This document shows positions 37,970 through 47,731 of a stretch of 64,000 nucleotides of DNA, one piece after another. Numbering within the stretch: the first letter of the stretch is position 1; each line of letters begins with the position of its first letter. A program made the position numbers and the translations under genes. The notes under the pieces are model-generated. The model made no database searches. It was not told the origin of the DNA and was given only the letters and a program-made list of their open reading frames with translations. The DNA is from Bradyrhizobium diversitatis. GTDB lineage: Bacteria; Pseudomonadota; Alphaproteobacteria; Rhizobiales; Xanthobacteraceae. The stretch is taken from contig NZ_JACEGD010000017.1 of the NCBI RefSeq assembly GCF_016031635.1, positions 62,001 to 126,000 of the forward strand, in the 5' to 3' direction.

Positions 37970-39952
37970 TCACGCTGCAGCCGTTGTGGATTTATCCGTC
38001 CCTGCCTCGTGACCGTGTTCCCTTGCGCCCGTCGCTTCGATGCACAGTCTGACGGCCTCGCCGATGCTCGTCGCAACGAGGTCAGCCTTGGCGCCTTCGC
38101 GCAGCAATTCCAGGGCCGCCGGGTCCATGTCTTTGACCCAGCAGCCCAGGATGATGGTTGCCTTCGGCAATTTCCGTCTCAGACGCCGGACGGAGTACCG
38201 CATGTGTGCCGCGGCGCGGGCATCGAGATAGACCAGGCAGACGATCGCAACGCCCGTCGTATCCAGGCGAAAGACGTTCGTCGTGGAAAGCGATGCTGCC
38301 GCTTCGACCCGCGCAGCGAGGCCGTGCTCAGTCGAGAGCTGAGCCAGCATGATCGCGGCCGCCTCATCGATCAGGGTGCGTCCGGCCACGCACAGGACGG
38401 GGTGTTCACCCTGCCAATCCGGCGGGAGAGTTTCCCTGCGGAGGTAAGGCAAGTGTTCATTGGCGGTATTCTCCGCAACGCCTTCCACCGCGGACGATGC
38501 CTCGGCATCGGTGGTTGAACTGCTCTTCGCCGGCGGCCGGTCGTCCTGATCGGCAAGATCGGCGGCGAATTCGCTGACGGCGTCCCGGATCTTCGTGAGA
38601 CGTTCCTGGTCGAGCGTATTACGCTCGGCGTCGGCTTGCGCCAGCTGCAAACCCTTCAGGGCGACCTCATCATAGTACGAAGCCAGCGAACGCTCCTTCA
38701 GGAACTCCTCGGCCTTTTCGGCCGCTTCCGTGGGATCCCCCGCCAGCATCCGCTGGTAGAATATTTCCGGAGGAGAGAGCGCCGGTCGGTCTCCGAACAT
38801 GACGTCGAGAAATTCCAGTCGCTCCACATGCCGCCCGAGGACCACGAGGCAAATCGTGAGGGGAGTGGCGAGGACGAACCCGATCGGTCCCCAAAGCGCT
38901 GTCCAGAACGTTGCCGACGCGACCACGGCGACGGGGGAGAGCCCCGTACTGCGGCCGTAGACCATCGGCTCGACGACGTGGCCCACGAGCGGTTCGACGA
39001 CGAGAAATAGAGCGAGCGTCCAAAGCAGCATCGACCAGCCGGGATCGATGGCGACCGCCAGCGCCAGCGGGAATGCGGCCGCGATGACAGCGCCCACATA
39101 GGGCACGAAGCGAAGCGCAGCCGCAAGGATGCCCCAGAGAATCGCGCTTGGAATTCCGATGAACCAGAGGCCGGTGCCGATCACCACGCCGAATGCGCCG
39201 TTCAGGATGAGCTGGGTCAGAAACAGCTTGCTGAGGCGGCTCGCTGCATCGTCCAGCGCAGCGGTCGTACGCTGCAGATCCGACGAGCCCGCCAGCCGGA
39301 TGAAACGGTTGCGCAGATCCTCGCGTTGAATGAGAATGAAGACGACGAAGATGATGATGATGCCGGTGGTCGCGAGCGGATGAATGAGCGGAGAAATCAA
39401 GGTTCGTAGACTTTCCAACGCGCCGGGATCGGGCTGGCGTACTTCGACCGGGACCGGTGGCGCGGAGGGATTCGAGCCCGCGATCATGCCGGGGCTGCGC
39501 GCGGATGGGGCGTCTTTCGGTTTATCGAGCTCCTTGCTGAGATCCTTCAGCATGTCGGATGCACGCTCCAGCGTGCCCCTGCCGGCCTTGGTATCCCGAA
39601 ATGCCTGGATCTTCTCGCTGATCGTCGATTGATATCGGGGCAGGTCACCCGCGAGTTGCGTCAGCTGAGCGGCGAGAAGGCTTCCCATCGCGAAGATCAG
39701 CATGAACGCAACGACGACCACGCTGACGACCGCCAATCCCCGCGGGACACGGATGCGCTGCAACATTCCGACCAGCGGCGCTAGCACGAAGCTGAGGAGA
39801 ACAGCCAGCGCAACGGGCACGAAGATATCCCGGCCGAAATAGAGCATCGAAATGATGATGACGGTCAGAATTGCGGTCGCGACGGCGCTGAGCAGCGCCA
39901 TCAGTTCTTCGGTGGTGCGTGGTTTGAAGGGCTGTCGCGCTACAGGCCTCAT
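37970..39952 (-). CDS. AI-2E (PerM) family permease with an extra C-terminal domain
   Basis: A 660-residue inner-membrane protein. Residues ~10-360 are the PerM/AI-2E fold with seven to eight helices (LVGMLQRIRVPRGLAVVSVV, LILNGAFGVVIGTGLWFIG, PLVGHVVEPMVYGRS). A soluble stretch follows, and then a C-terminal Rossmann-like domain from about 525 (PVLCVAGRTLIDEAAAIML, VAIVCLVYLDARA, KATIILGCWVKDM) that ordinary members (about 350 residues) lack. The extra part recalls a B12-binding-type fold without the usual DxHxxG motif. Transported substrate unknown. The ATG at 39952 starts just ahead of the first helix. Confidence 0.82.
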   Translation of the reverse strand: MRPVARQPFKPRTTEELMALLSAVATAILTVIIISMLYFGRDIFVPVALAVLLSFVLAPLVGMLQRIRVPRGLAVVSVVVVAFMLIFAMGSLLAAQLTQLAGDLPRYQSTISEKIQAFRDTKAGRGTLERASDMLKDLSKELDKPKDAPSARSPGMIAGSNPSAPPVPVEVRQPDPGALESLRTLISPLIHPLATTGIIIIFVVFILIQREDLRNRFIRLAGSSDLQRTTAALDDAASRLSKLFLTQLILNGAFGVVIGTGLWFIGIPSAILWGILAAALRFVPYVGAVIAAAFPLALAVAIDPGWSMLLWTLALFLVVEPLVGHVVEPMVYGRSTGLSPVAVVASATFWTALWGPIGFVLATPLTICLVVLGRHVERLEFLDVMFGDRPALSPPEIFYQRMLAGDPTEAAEKAEEFLKERSLASYYDEVALKGLQLAQADAERNTLDQERLTKIRDAVSEFAADLADQDDRPPAKSSSTTDAEASSAVEGVAENTANEHLPYLRRETLPPDWQGEHPVLCVAGRTLIDEAAAIMLAQLSTEHGLAARVEAAASLSTTNVFRLDTTGVAIVCLVYLDARAAAHMRYSVRRLRRKLPKATIILGCWVKDMDPAALELLREGAKADLVATSIGEAVRLCIEATGAREHGHEAGTDKSTTAAA

Positions 39953-40295
39953 TTGCTGTCCCTGTCCCGTCGTCCGCTGAGCGTGCACCGATGTCAGCTG
40001 CAAGGGCGCAGGACGACACTGCAGAGGACGGCCGCTCAGGGCACTCGTCCGCGCGGTCTTCGTGAGCGGCGGCCGTACTCGGTCGCCATCGCGACGCCAA
40101 CCGCGCCGCGCTGAAAAGGTTCCTGGCTGCGGCAATGAAGTGCGCGATGCACAGCTCTCCGCGGCCGACCGTTCCCGCTTGGACCCCTTACCCGAAGTTC
40201 GCCCGATCTGCCGGCCGGGTTAAGCAGCCCCAGACGGTCAGCACGAGAACGGTATGATCGAGCGCGGCGCGCGTGGTGTGCGCGCCGCCAACTCG
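39953..40295. other. Intergenic region upstream of the PerM gene
   Basis: 343 bp between the permease start and the stop of the DUF3551 gene. It contains the permease promoter region; the stretch can be read as an open frame continuous with the permease, but without a start supported by a ribosome binding site. No other feature seen. Confidence 0.35.
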
Positions 40296-40529
40296 TCAAT
40301 AATAATAGGGTTGCGAGTAGGCGTAGCGCGGGTTGATGCCGCAATAAGCCGATGTGCCGGAGGCGCTGGCGGCACATTGCTGGTAGCTGGCGAACTGGCA
40401 GTTGCCGGGGTAACCCCAGTGGCGGCCTTGCAGGCAATACCTGTCGTTCGCGGCCTGGGCCGGAGCCGCCGACAACGACGCGGCGATCAAGGTCGCGAAC
40501 GATGCAAGGGTGAGGATGGTGCGGCGCAT
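40296..40529 (-). CDS. Exported DUF3551 cysteine-containing small protein
   Basis: A 77-residue secreted protein. The signal peptide (MRRTILTLASFATLIAASLSAAPAQAA) is followed by a short mature part with four Cys (YCLQGRHWGYPGNC, YQQCAASASGTSAYC), the pattern of the DUF3551 family common in Bradyrhizobium and its relatives. Function unknown. The ribosome binding site aaGGAGattgaa is clear. Confidence 0.85.
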   Translation of the reverse strand: MRRTILTLASFATLIAASLSAAPAQAANDRYCLQGRHWGYPGNCQFASYQQCAASASGTSAYCGINPRYAYSQPYYY

Positions 40530-40782
40530 TTCAATCTCCTTCGAGGATGGAACGGCCGTGCTTGGCGTTCCCGCTGGACTGTCTGATGCACGGTCATGCC
40601 TATATTGGTGTCCGCGACGCCGGATGCGTTCGAGGTGAAATCATCGTGACCGCAGCCGGTGGCGGGCAATGTGATCTCCACCACAGTTCGCGCGCGGGTT
40701 CCGAGCTATTCGACGAACTTGCACGCCTCGATCCCGCGGGACTAGGCTTGCCTTCTTCGGATCAGGCATTTTGGAGGTTCTG

Positions 40783-41121
40783 ATGCAGAATTCATATTTG
40801 CTGGCTGCGACGGCCGCGCTGCTGCTCACGATGCAGACGCCGCTTGCGCTGGCGCAAAGTGCCCCGCCCGCCGGCGGAACTGCTACGCCTCCCGCGACAA
40901 CCGCTGCGCCTGCCGCGACGACGACAGCGCCAAGCGCAACCACCGACAGCTCCAGCCAGCCGACCGACGCCAGGAAGAGCGCGTCGAAGAAGCCTGCGAA
41001 GAAGAAGATGACCCGGCAGCAGGAGATCGATCATTCGATCGACACCGGCACCGTGCCGGCGCGCTACCGCAGCTCAGTGCCGAAGCGGTACCAGCAGTAT
41101 ATTCCGTTCGACAAGCGGTAG
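40783..41121 (+). CDS. Small exported Ala/Pro/Thr-rich protein
   Basis: 112 residues: a signal peptide (MQNSYLLAATAALLLTMQTPLALAQS), a long low-complexity linker of Ala, Pro and Thr, then a basic patch (KSASKKPAKKKMTRQQEIDHS) and a C-terminus YRSSVPKRYQQYIPFDKR. Probably periplasmic and disordered. The ATG at 40783 is preceded by tttGGAGGttctg. I do not recognise a function. Confidence 0.75.
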   Translation: MQNSYLLAATAALLLTMQTPLALAQSAPPAGGTATPPATTAAPAATTTAPSATTDSSSQPTDARKSASKKPAKKKMTRQQEIDHSIDTGTVPARYRSSVPKRYQQYIPFDKR

Positions 41122-41226
41122 CGGATCGCAAGCGGCGTGACGCGACCGAACATCGTGCCGCCGGTGCCATCGTCGGTGGCGGTCTGCGGGAGCGGTGCTA
41201 GAGTAGACCGATGCCCCGGGGGAGTA

Positions 41227-41706
41227 ATGAATGACGAGGTGAAGGACGCGGGCCTTGTGGCGATGATCAGCGGCATCCTGGGAGGCAACAGGCGCGCAGA
41301 CAGTTTTGCACCGCTCGCCGATGGTCCGCCGACTGTGCCGGCGGATGGAATCGAGCCGGGCGAGACGTCCAGCTCCGATCCGGCACCGGCCACGGCCGGG
41401 AACGCGGCCGATGACGCGCCGGCTGCCACGACACCGGTCGAGCCGCCCGCGCAAATCGCGACCACGCGGGACGGCAAGCGCCTGCTGCCGGCGGAGGCGA
41501 TCGCCGATCTCGTGCTCGGCGAGTTGCGCAAGCTGGAGGATTTCCCGAGCTCCGGCGTTTCGGTCACGGTCTATGGCTTCCGGAACTGGAACGCCATGCT
41601 CACCTTCGCGCCGTTCTCGACCACGTTCCAGAATGCAACGCGGTTCCGCCAGGCCATGCCGGACCTTGTTTTCAAGCTGCGCCGTTTCGTCGAACTTGAG
41701 ATATAG
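41227..41706 (+). CDS. Hypothetical protein
   Basis: 159 residues, with an acidic and Ala/Pro-rich N-terminal half and a structured C-terminal half from about residue 78 (RLLPAEAIADLVLGELRKL, then VSVTVYGFRNWNAMLTFAPFS). No signal peptide or membrane segment. The ATG at 41227 follows ccGGGGGAgta. It lies 59 bp before the Gre factor on the same strand. Not recognised. Confidence 0.7.
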   Translation: MNDEVKDAGLVAMISGILGGNRRADSFAPLADGPPTVPADGIEPGETSSSDPAPATAGNAADDAPAATTPVEPPAQIATTRDGKRLLPAEAIADLVLGELRKLEDFPSSGVSVTVYGFRNWNAMLTFAPFSTTFQNATRFRQAMPDLVFKLRRFVELEI

Positions 41707-41765
41707 TTCAGTGCACTCGGCGGCGCGCGGCGTCGCCATCCAAAACAGCTCGACAGGATCTTCAA

Positions 41766-42248
41766 TTGAGCGTCGCCTTTACCAAGGAAGAGAGCGCCGA
41801 AACCGCGTCCGAGACGCTGTTGCCGGATCGCCCGATCTCGCCGCATCCGAACCTCGTGACCGAAGCGGGCTACAAGGCGTTGCAGACCCAGCTTGCCGAA
41901 GCGCGCGAGGCCTATGAAGCCGCGCAACGCATCGATGACGTCAACGAGAAGCGCCGGCAGTCGGCCGTGCCCTTGCGCGACGTCCGCTATCTCACCGAAA
42001 GGCTGCGCACGGCGCAGGTCATGCCCGATCCGACCGCGACCGACGTCGTCGCCTTCGGCAGCACGGTAACGTTCAGCCGCAACGATGGCCGCGTGCAGAC
42101 CTACCGCATCGTCGGCGAGGACGAAGCCGATCCGAAAGCGGGGTCGATCTCGTTCGTCGCGCCGGTTGCGCGGTCGCTGATGGGAAAGGCGGTCGGAGAC
42201 GTCGTTGTGTCAGGCGCGCAGGAGATCGAGATTCTGTCGATCGCGTAG
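41766..42248 (+). CDS. GreA/GreB-family transcription elongation factor
   Basis: 160 residues. An N-terminal coiled coil (LVTEAGYKALQTQLAEAREAYE) and a C-terminal FKBP-like domain (VVAFGSTVTFSRNDGRVQTYRIVGEDEAD, APVARSLMGKAVGD) identify the Gre family. The usual acidic tip between the two coiled-coil helices is present only in part (AAQRIDDVNEK). Such factors rescue backtracked RNA polymerase; this divergent member could instead be a competitor or regulator. TTG start at 41766. Confidence 0.83.
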   Translation: MSVAFTKEESAETASETLLPDRPISPHPNLVTEAGYKALQTQLAEAREAYEAAQRIDDVNEKRRQSAVPLRDVRYLTERLRTAQVMPDPTATDVVAFGSTVTFSRNDGRVQTYRIVGEDEADPKAGSISFVAPVARSLMGKAVGDVVVSGAQEIEILSIA

Positions 42249-42320
42249 CACGCGCAATTCCAGGCGAGGATTGCGTGGCAAAGAGCGCCATCGACAGCAG
42301 CAATCCCATTGGCCTAAAGT

Positions 42321-43049
42321 ATGATCCGGAACAGCGCGAGGCCGTCGTCTCCGCCAAACGAAGTTGATGATTGGATGAGACGGTTTTTGTCGGGAGCCTT
42401 GCCGTTCTACGCGCTGGCTGGACTGGCCATGTGCATGTACCTCGTTCTGTACAGGACGAGCTTGTTCGACCTGAACGCCATCGTCCATGGCGCGACCGGA
42501 TCGGCATGGTTTCCAGCCTTCATGTTTGCCTGCGTGCTGGTGGAAGCCATCTTCCCGTATTTCGGCTATTTTCCCGGCACCGCCCTCATCCTGATGTCCG
42601 TGGCGCTCAGTCCGAAGGCCGTGGATGGCTCCGTATTCGTCGCGGCGTGGCTCGCCATCATCCTGGGCGCCGTTCTCAGCTATGGACAGGCGCGTTTCTT
42701 CAGGCCGTTTCTGCAGCGGGTGGCCTCGAAGGCGGCCCTGCGCCGATGCGAGTCCCTGTTCGACGCCTATGGCCGCTATGCGCGCATTGCCTTGTTCGTT
42801 CATCCCAACGCCTGTTCGATGTATTTCACGGCGCTCGGACTGCTCGGCCGCAGCTTGACGCGCGAGCTCGCTTATCTCTGCGTGGGTGCCGCGGCCGCCG
42901 TGGGCATTCTGTTCGTCATCGTGACCAGGCTGGTGTCGTCCATCGGTCCCACCGACGATGGCCAATTGCAGGTGCTGCTGGCGGCCGCGCTGGTCGCCAT
43001 GGGGACACTGATCGGTTTCTACACGGCCTGGCGGCCGAAGGCGGCCTGA
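42321..43049 (+). CDS. DedA-like / VTT-type integral membrane protein
   Basis: 242 residues with about six hydrophobic helices. EAIFPYFGYFPGTALILMS and the following LGAVLSYGQARFFRPFLQR resemble the re-entrant loop region of DedA/VTT proteins, which are linked to lipid scrambling and envelope maintenance. The similarity is by pattern only. The start at 42321 has a weak ribosome binding site; ATG 42375 (MRRFLSGALPFYALAG) is an alternative that begins right at the first helix. Confidence 0.65.
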   Translation: MIRNSARPSSPPNEVDDWMRRFLSGALPFYALAGLAMCMYLVLYRTSLFDLNAIVHGATGSAWFPAFMFACVLVEAIFPYFGYFPGTALILMSVALSPKAVDGSVFVAAWLAIILGAVLSYGQARFFRPFLQRVASKAALRRCESLFDAYGRYARIALFVHPNACSMYFTALGLLGRSLTRELAYLCVGAAAAVGILFVIVTRLVSSIGPTDDGQLQVLLAAALVAMGTLIGFYTAWRPKAA

Positions 43050-43647
43050 AACCTACCCCGTCATTGCTTCGGCGCACTTGCAATGACGACGAATGAAGGC
43101 TCGATCGCCGCGAGGTTCGTTCACCTCTCCCGCAAGCGGGAGAGGCGGAGCAAGCCTGCAGACAGTCCCCGTGCAATTCATATGCGATAGCCCTGCCCGC
43201 AAGCGGGAGAGGGAGTGCACCTCTCTCGTTGCAGCGTTTCGTCTTCATCTTGTCGTGCGTCACGCCTCCGGCAGCTCGACGCTCGTCAGTTCGGTCAATT
43301 TGCCGATGAGTTGGTCCTGAAATCTCGGATCGGTCGCCTCACGGGCCGGCTCTTGCTGCTCGAGATAATGGTGTTTCGCGACGCAACCTACGGCGCTCGC
43401 GGCACTTGGTCCCGCGATTCCCCTTGGGGGCCTGAACCATGCGGATCCGCAGGGCAAATCGGCCTCCAGCGGCATCGTGTGAAACCGCCCTTCGGTCGAT
43501 CGCGAAACGCGAATTGACGCGTAGTCGATTGAAAATCAACTCACGATATGTCTGGCCGGAAGCACCTGATGGTGGAATAATTCCCGACGCTTTCTTGATT
43601 AGATTTTGACGTCGGCCGCGAACCGGCTGGCGACGTGGATTTTCATC
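43050..43647. other. Long intergenic region upstream of the multi-GAF kinase
   Basis: 598 bp without a supported gene. A family C-type remnant (CGTCATTGCTTCGGCGCACTTGCAATGACG) is at 43059-43088 and family D blocks (CTCTCCCGCAAGCGGGAGAGG) are at 43123-43145 and near 43193. The short open frames at 43215-43517 have no ribosome binding site and look like shadows. Confidence 0.5.
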
Positions 43648-46600
43648 ATGGCCGCGCTTCCTCAGGACGTTGTGGCGGATTTGCAGCAGGAGAACGCGCG
43701 GCTCCTGGCCGAATTGCGCGCCGCACAGGATCGCGAGACCGCCACCGCGGACATTCTCAAGATCATCGCCAGTTCGCCATCGGAGGTGAAACCGGTATTC
43801 GATGCTATCGCAAGGCGCGCAAATGCCTTGCTCGGCGGCTTTTCGACGACCGTATTCCGCTTCATCGACGGCAATGCCCACTTGGCGGCGTTCACGCCGA
43901 CGAATTCTGCCGCCGATGAAGCTTTGAAGAAGATGTTTCCGCGTGCGATCGCCGATTTCGAGAGTATGGCGAGGACACAGGCCGGCAAGGTGGTGCCGAC
44001 CCCCGATACTGAAGCGCTGACGAACGACATCAAATTCATCGCGCGTGCCCGCGGCTTTCGCAGCATGTTGTTCGTTCCGCTCGCGACCGGCGGCACGGTG
44101 ATCGGCATGATCAGCGTCACGCGGGCCGAGCCGGGCGCCTTCGCTCCGCATCATGTGCAGCTTCTGCAGACCTTCGCCGACCAGGCTGTCATCGCCATAG
44201 AAAACGCGCGGCTGTTCGACGAGGTGCAGGCGCGTACCGACGACTTGCGGGAATCGCTGCAGCAGCAGACCGCGACCGCCGATGTGTTGAAAGTCATCAG
44301 TCGCTCCGCGTTCGATTTGCAAACGGTTCTCGACACGCTGACGGAATCGGCGGCGTCGCTGTGTGGGGCCGACATGGCGGCAATCGTCCGGCAGGACACC
44401 GATGGTTCGTACTATCATGCAACTCGGTACAATTTCTCGCCCGAATGGGCCAAGGTCTCGGCGGGCGTTCGGCTCAGTGCTGGACGCGGTAGCCTGGTCG
44501 GGCGCGTCCTGCTGTGCGGCAAGGCTGTTCAGATCCCGGATGTCCTGGTCGATCGCGACTATGCCTATCCCGAGCAACAGAGGGCCGGCGGTTACCGCAC
44601 TCTTTTGGGCGTACCCCTGCTTCGGTCCGGAGAAGCGATCGGCGTGCTATTCCTGGGACGCAAGACCGCGAACTCGTTCACGGACAAGCAGATCGACCTG
44701 GTCTCCACTTTCGCTGATCAGGCCGTGATCGCGATCGAGAATGTGCGGCTGTTCGATGAGGTCCAGGCGAAGACGCGCGATCTCGCCGAGTCGCTCCAGC
44801 AGCAAACCGCGACTGCCGATGTGCTGAAGGTGATCAGCCGCTCGACCTTCGATCTGCAAACCGTGCTCGACACGCTGGTCGAATCGGCGGCTCGGCTGTG
44901 CGAGGCGGAGATGGCATTCATCATGCGCCGCGAGGGCGATGAATATCAGGCCGGAGCAGCGGTCGGGTTCTCCGAGGAATACATCGCCTTTCTGCAGGCT
45001 CACCCGATCGCCTCCGACCGGAGCACGGTCACAGGTCGGGCCGTCCTCGAACGCCGTCCGGTGCAGATCCTCGACGTCGCTGCCGATCCCGAATACGGCC
45101 TGCAGGCGTCGATCAACATGGCTGGTCAGCGCACCGCGCTCGGTGTTCCCCTCCTGCGCGAGAATGAGCCGATCGGCGCGATCGTGATCGCCCGCAAGCG
45201 CGTGCAGCCCTTCACCGAGAAGCAGATCGAGCTCGTCGCGACGTTTGCCGATCAGGCGGTGATCGCCATCGAGAATGTCCGGCTCTTCGAACAATTGCAG
45301 ACCAGGACGCGAGATCTATCCGAGGCGCTGACGTACCAGACCGGAAGCGCCAATATCTTGAGGGTCATCGCCTCCTCTCCGACCGAAGTCGGACCGGTGC
45401 TCAAGGCGATCGTGGAAAGCGCATGTGGGCTTTGCGAGGCATATGATGCTTTGGTCGTTCTGAGGGATGGCGACGATATCGTCATCGAGGCGCACCATGG
45501 ACAAGTTCCCGTGGTGTGGAGCCGGCGGGCGATCAGCGTCAAATCGCCCACCGGCCGGGCGATTGTCGATCGTCGCACCGTTCAAGTGCACGACTTGCTT
45601 GGGCCCGATGGAGAGGAATACCCGATAGGACGCGAATATGCGGCTCGCTCAAACGTTCGGACTGTTTTGAGTGTGCCGCTCTTGCGCGAAGGCGAGAGCA
45701 TGGGGGCGATCGTGCTGCGTCGTATGGAGGTGCGCCCATTCGACGACAAGCAGATCGCCTTGCTGCAGACCTTTGCCGATCAGGCTGTTATCGCCATCGG
45801 CAATGTGCGTCTGTTCGAGCAATTGAATGAATCGCTGGAGCGGCAGACGGCAACGTCGGAGGTGCTGGAAATCATCAGCGCTTCATCGGGCGCACTCACC
45901 CCAGTCTTTCACAAAATGCTGGAGAATGCGACGCGAATTTGCGGCGCCGGTTTTGGCACCATGAATCTCTACGAGGAGGGCGGCTTTCGCACGGTCGCAT
46001 TGCACAACGCGCCGCAAGCTTATGTCGATACCCGGCTCTACCAGAACATTCGCCCACATCCCGCGAGCGGGCTCGGCACCGTCGAGAAGACTCATCAGAC
46101 GGTTCATATCGACGACATCAGGACGCAGCCGCCCTATATCGAAGGCAACTCCAATGTTCGCGCGCTCGCTGACCTCGCCGGCGCAAGGACCCTCGTCATC
46201 GTGCCCATGCTCAAGGAAGATGAGCTGATTGGCACCATCACGATCTTCCGCCAGGAAGTGAAATCCTTCACAGACAAGCAGATCGAGCTCGTGTCCAACT
46301 TCGCACATCAGGGCGTAATCGCGATCGAGAATGCACGCCTGCTGAATGAACTGCGCGAGCGCACCATGGAATTGTCGCAATCGCTCGAAGAATTGCGAAA
46401 TGCGCAGGATCGGCTGATCCAGACCGAGAAACTTGCCTCGCTCGGGCAACTCACCGCCGGCATTGCGCACGAGATCAAGAACCCGCTCAATTTCGTCAAC
46501 AATTTTGCTGCGCTGTCCTCCGAACTCACCGACGAGCTCGGCGAAGCGCTGCGCTCAGCCAGCCTGGGCGAGGCGGAAAGGCAGGACATCGATGCGCTGA

Positions 46601-47226
46601 TCCACATGCTGCAAGGTAACCTGGAAAAGATCGTGCAGCACGGAACGCGCGCCGATTCCATTGTCAAGAATATGCTTCTGCACTCCCGCGAAGGGTCTGG
46701 CGAACGCCGCGCGGCGGACATCAACGCCATCCTCGAAGAAAGCCTCAACCTCGCTTATCACGGAGCCCGCGCTGAAAGAGCCGGCTTCAATATCACGCTT
46801 GAAAGAAAACTGGACCCGTCTGCGGGAGCGCTCGAGCTGTATCCGCAGGAAATCACGCGGGTGTTCCTCAATCTGGTTTCAAACGGTTTCTACGCGGCCA
46901 ACAAACAAAAGGACGCCGTCGGTGACGGCTTCGAGCCAAGGCTGCGTGCGACGACCACAGACCTCGGCGGCGCCGTCGAAATTCGCATTCGCGACAATGG
47001 CACCGGCATCCCGGCCGATGTCAGAGAGAAGATATTCAATCCATTCTTCACGACCAAGCCGGCCGGCGAAGGAACCGGCCTTGGGCTTTCAATCTGCCAC
47101 GACATTATTGTGAAACAGCACGGCGGCAGCATCGAGGTCGATACCGAGCCGGGCGAATACACCGAGTTCATCATTACGCTGCCGCGTACGCGGGCAGCAC
47201 CGTTGCAGAGCGGAGGCAGAAGTTGA
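43648..47226 (+). CDS. Soluble five-GAF sensor histidine kinase
   Basis: A 1192-residue cytoplasmic kinase. A short N-terminal coiled coil (DLQQENARLLAELRAAQDR) is followed by five consecutive GAF domains starting near residues 46, 221, 400, 576 and 747, each joined by the same helix (ATADVLKVISRS-type). A HisKA domain follows with the phospho-acceptor in AGIAHEIKNPLNF near 941, then an HATPase with NLVSNGFYAANKQ, DNGTGIP and GEGTGLGLSICHD. There is no membrane segment. The receiver gene that follows overlaps its end, making an obvious two-component pair. GAF ligands are unknown. ATG 43648 preferred; TTG 43606 is possible. Confidence 0.92.
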   Translation: MAALPQDVVADLQQENARLLAELRAAQDRETATADILKIIASSPSEVKPVFDAIARRANALLGGFSTTVFRFIDGNAHLAAFTPTNSAADEALKKMFPRAIADFESMARTQAGKVVPTPDTEALTNDIKFIARARGFRSMLFVPLATGGTVIGMISVTRAEPGAFAPHHVQLLQTFADQAVIAIENARLFDEVQARTDDLRESLQQQTATADVLKVISRSAFDLQTVLDTLTESAASLCGADMAAIVRQDTDGSYYHATRYNFSPEWAKVSAGVRLSAGRGSLVGRVLLCGKAVQIPDVLVDRDYAYPEQQRAGGYRTLLGVPLLRSGEAIGVLFLGRKTANSFTDKQIDLVSTFADQAVIAIENVRLFDEVQAKTRDLAESLQQQTATADVLKVISRSTFDLQTVLDTLVESAARLCEAEMAFIMRREGDEYQAGAAVGFSEEYIAFLQAHPIASDRSTVTGRAVLERRPVQILDVAADPEYGLQASINMAGQRTALGVPLLRENEPIGAIVIARKRVQPFTEKQIELVATFADQAVIAIENVRLFEQLQTRTRDLSEALTYQTGSANILRVIASSPTEVGPVLKAIVESACGLCEAYDALVVLRDGDDIVIEAHHGQVPVVWSRRAISVKSPTGRAIVDRRTVQVHDLLGPDGEEYPIGREYAARSNVRTVLSVPLLREGESMGAIVLRRMEVRPFDDKQIALLQTFADQAVIAIGNVRLFEQLNESLERQTATSEVLEIISASSGALTPVFHKMLENATRICGAGFGTMNLYEEGGFRTVALHNAPQAYVDTRLYQNIRPHPASGLGTVEKTHQTVHIDDIRTQPPYIEGNSNVRALADLAGARTLVIVPMLKEDELIGTITIFRQEVKSFTDKQIELVSNFAHQGVIAIENARLLNELRERTMELSQSLEELRNAQDRLIQTEKLASLGQLTAGIAHEIKNPLNFVNNFAALSSELTDELGEALRSASLGEAERQDIDALIHMLQGNLEKIVQHGTRADSIVKNMLLHSREGSGERRAADINAILEESLNLAYHGARAERAGFNITLERKLDPSAGALELYPQEITRVFLNLVSNGFYAANKQKDAVGDGFEPRLRATTTDLGGAVEIRIRDNGTGIPADVREKIFNPFFTTKPAGEGTGLGLSICHDIIVKQHGGSIEVDTEPGEYTEFIITLPRTRAAPLQSGGRS

Positions 47227-47612
47227 GCGTCTATATCATGGTGGTCGACGACGAGCCCGATGTCGAGGCGCTGTTCCGTCAGCAGTTTCGGCGCGATCTG
47301 CGCGCCGGTCGTTTTCTGATGGAGTTCGTATCCTCGGCACCCCTGGCGTTGCAGCGCGCGGCCGAGATTCGGGATGCCGCCCTGATTCTGATCCTGTCCG
47401 ACATCAACATGCCCGGAATGAGCGGACTGGAGATGCTGCCTATCGTGCGCTCGGCCCGCCCCGATGTACCTGTCATCATGATCACGGCCTACGGTGATGC
47501 CGAGACCAAGCGCAAGGCGCTGGAGAAGGGCGCCGCCGACCTGTTGACCAAACCAATCGACTTCGCGGCGCTACGCCAGGAGATCGATACGAGGCTCGAG
47601 CAGGCCGCATGA
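47223..47612 (+). CDS. Stand-alone response regulator receiver domain
   Basis: 129 residues, receiver domain only. The acidic pocket is VVDDEPDVEA, the phospho-acceptor Asp lies in LILSDINMPGMSG, the Thr in VIMITAYGD and the Lys in LLTKPIDF. Its TTG start overlaps the kinase stop by 4 bp. With no output domain it must act by protein contact, as a phosphate shuttle, or on the kinase itself. Confidence 0.92.
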   Translation: MSVYIMVVDDEPDVEALFRQQFRRDLRAGRFLMEFVSSAPLALQRAAEIRDAALILILSDINMPGMSGLEMLPIVRSARPDVPVIMITAYGDAETKRKALEKGAADLLTKPIDFAALRQEIDTRLEQAA

Positions 47613-47731
47613 TGGCAACCATTGCCGGTGGCAAACGGAACGGCTCGCAAGGTAAAGCTATCGGAGGCGCTGCTCCAATTTGAAAGCCAGGCTTCCTCCG
47701 TCAATCTTCGTCAGAAAAATCGGAGATTCAA

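Noticed and set aside
43215..43517. Short open frames upstream of the multi-GAF kinase
   Set aside because: No ribosome binding site and a repeat-derived start; no recognisable domain.
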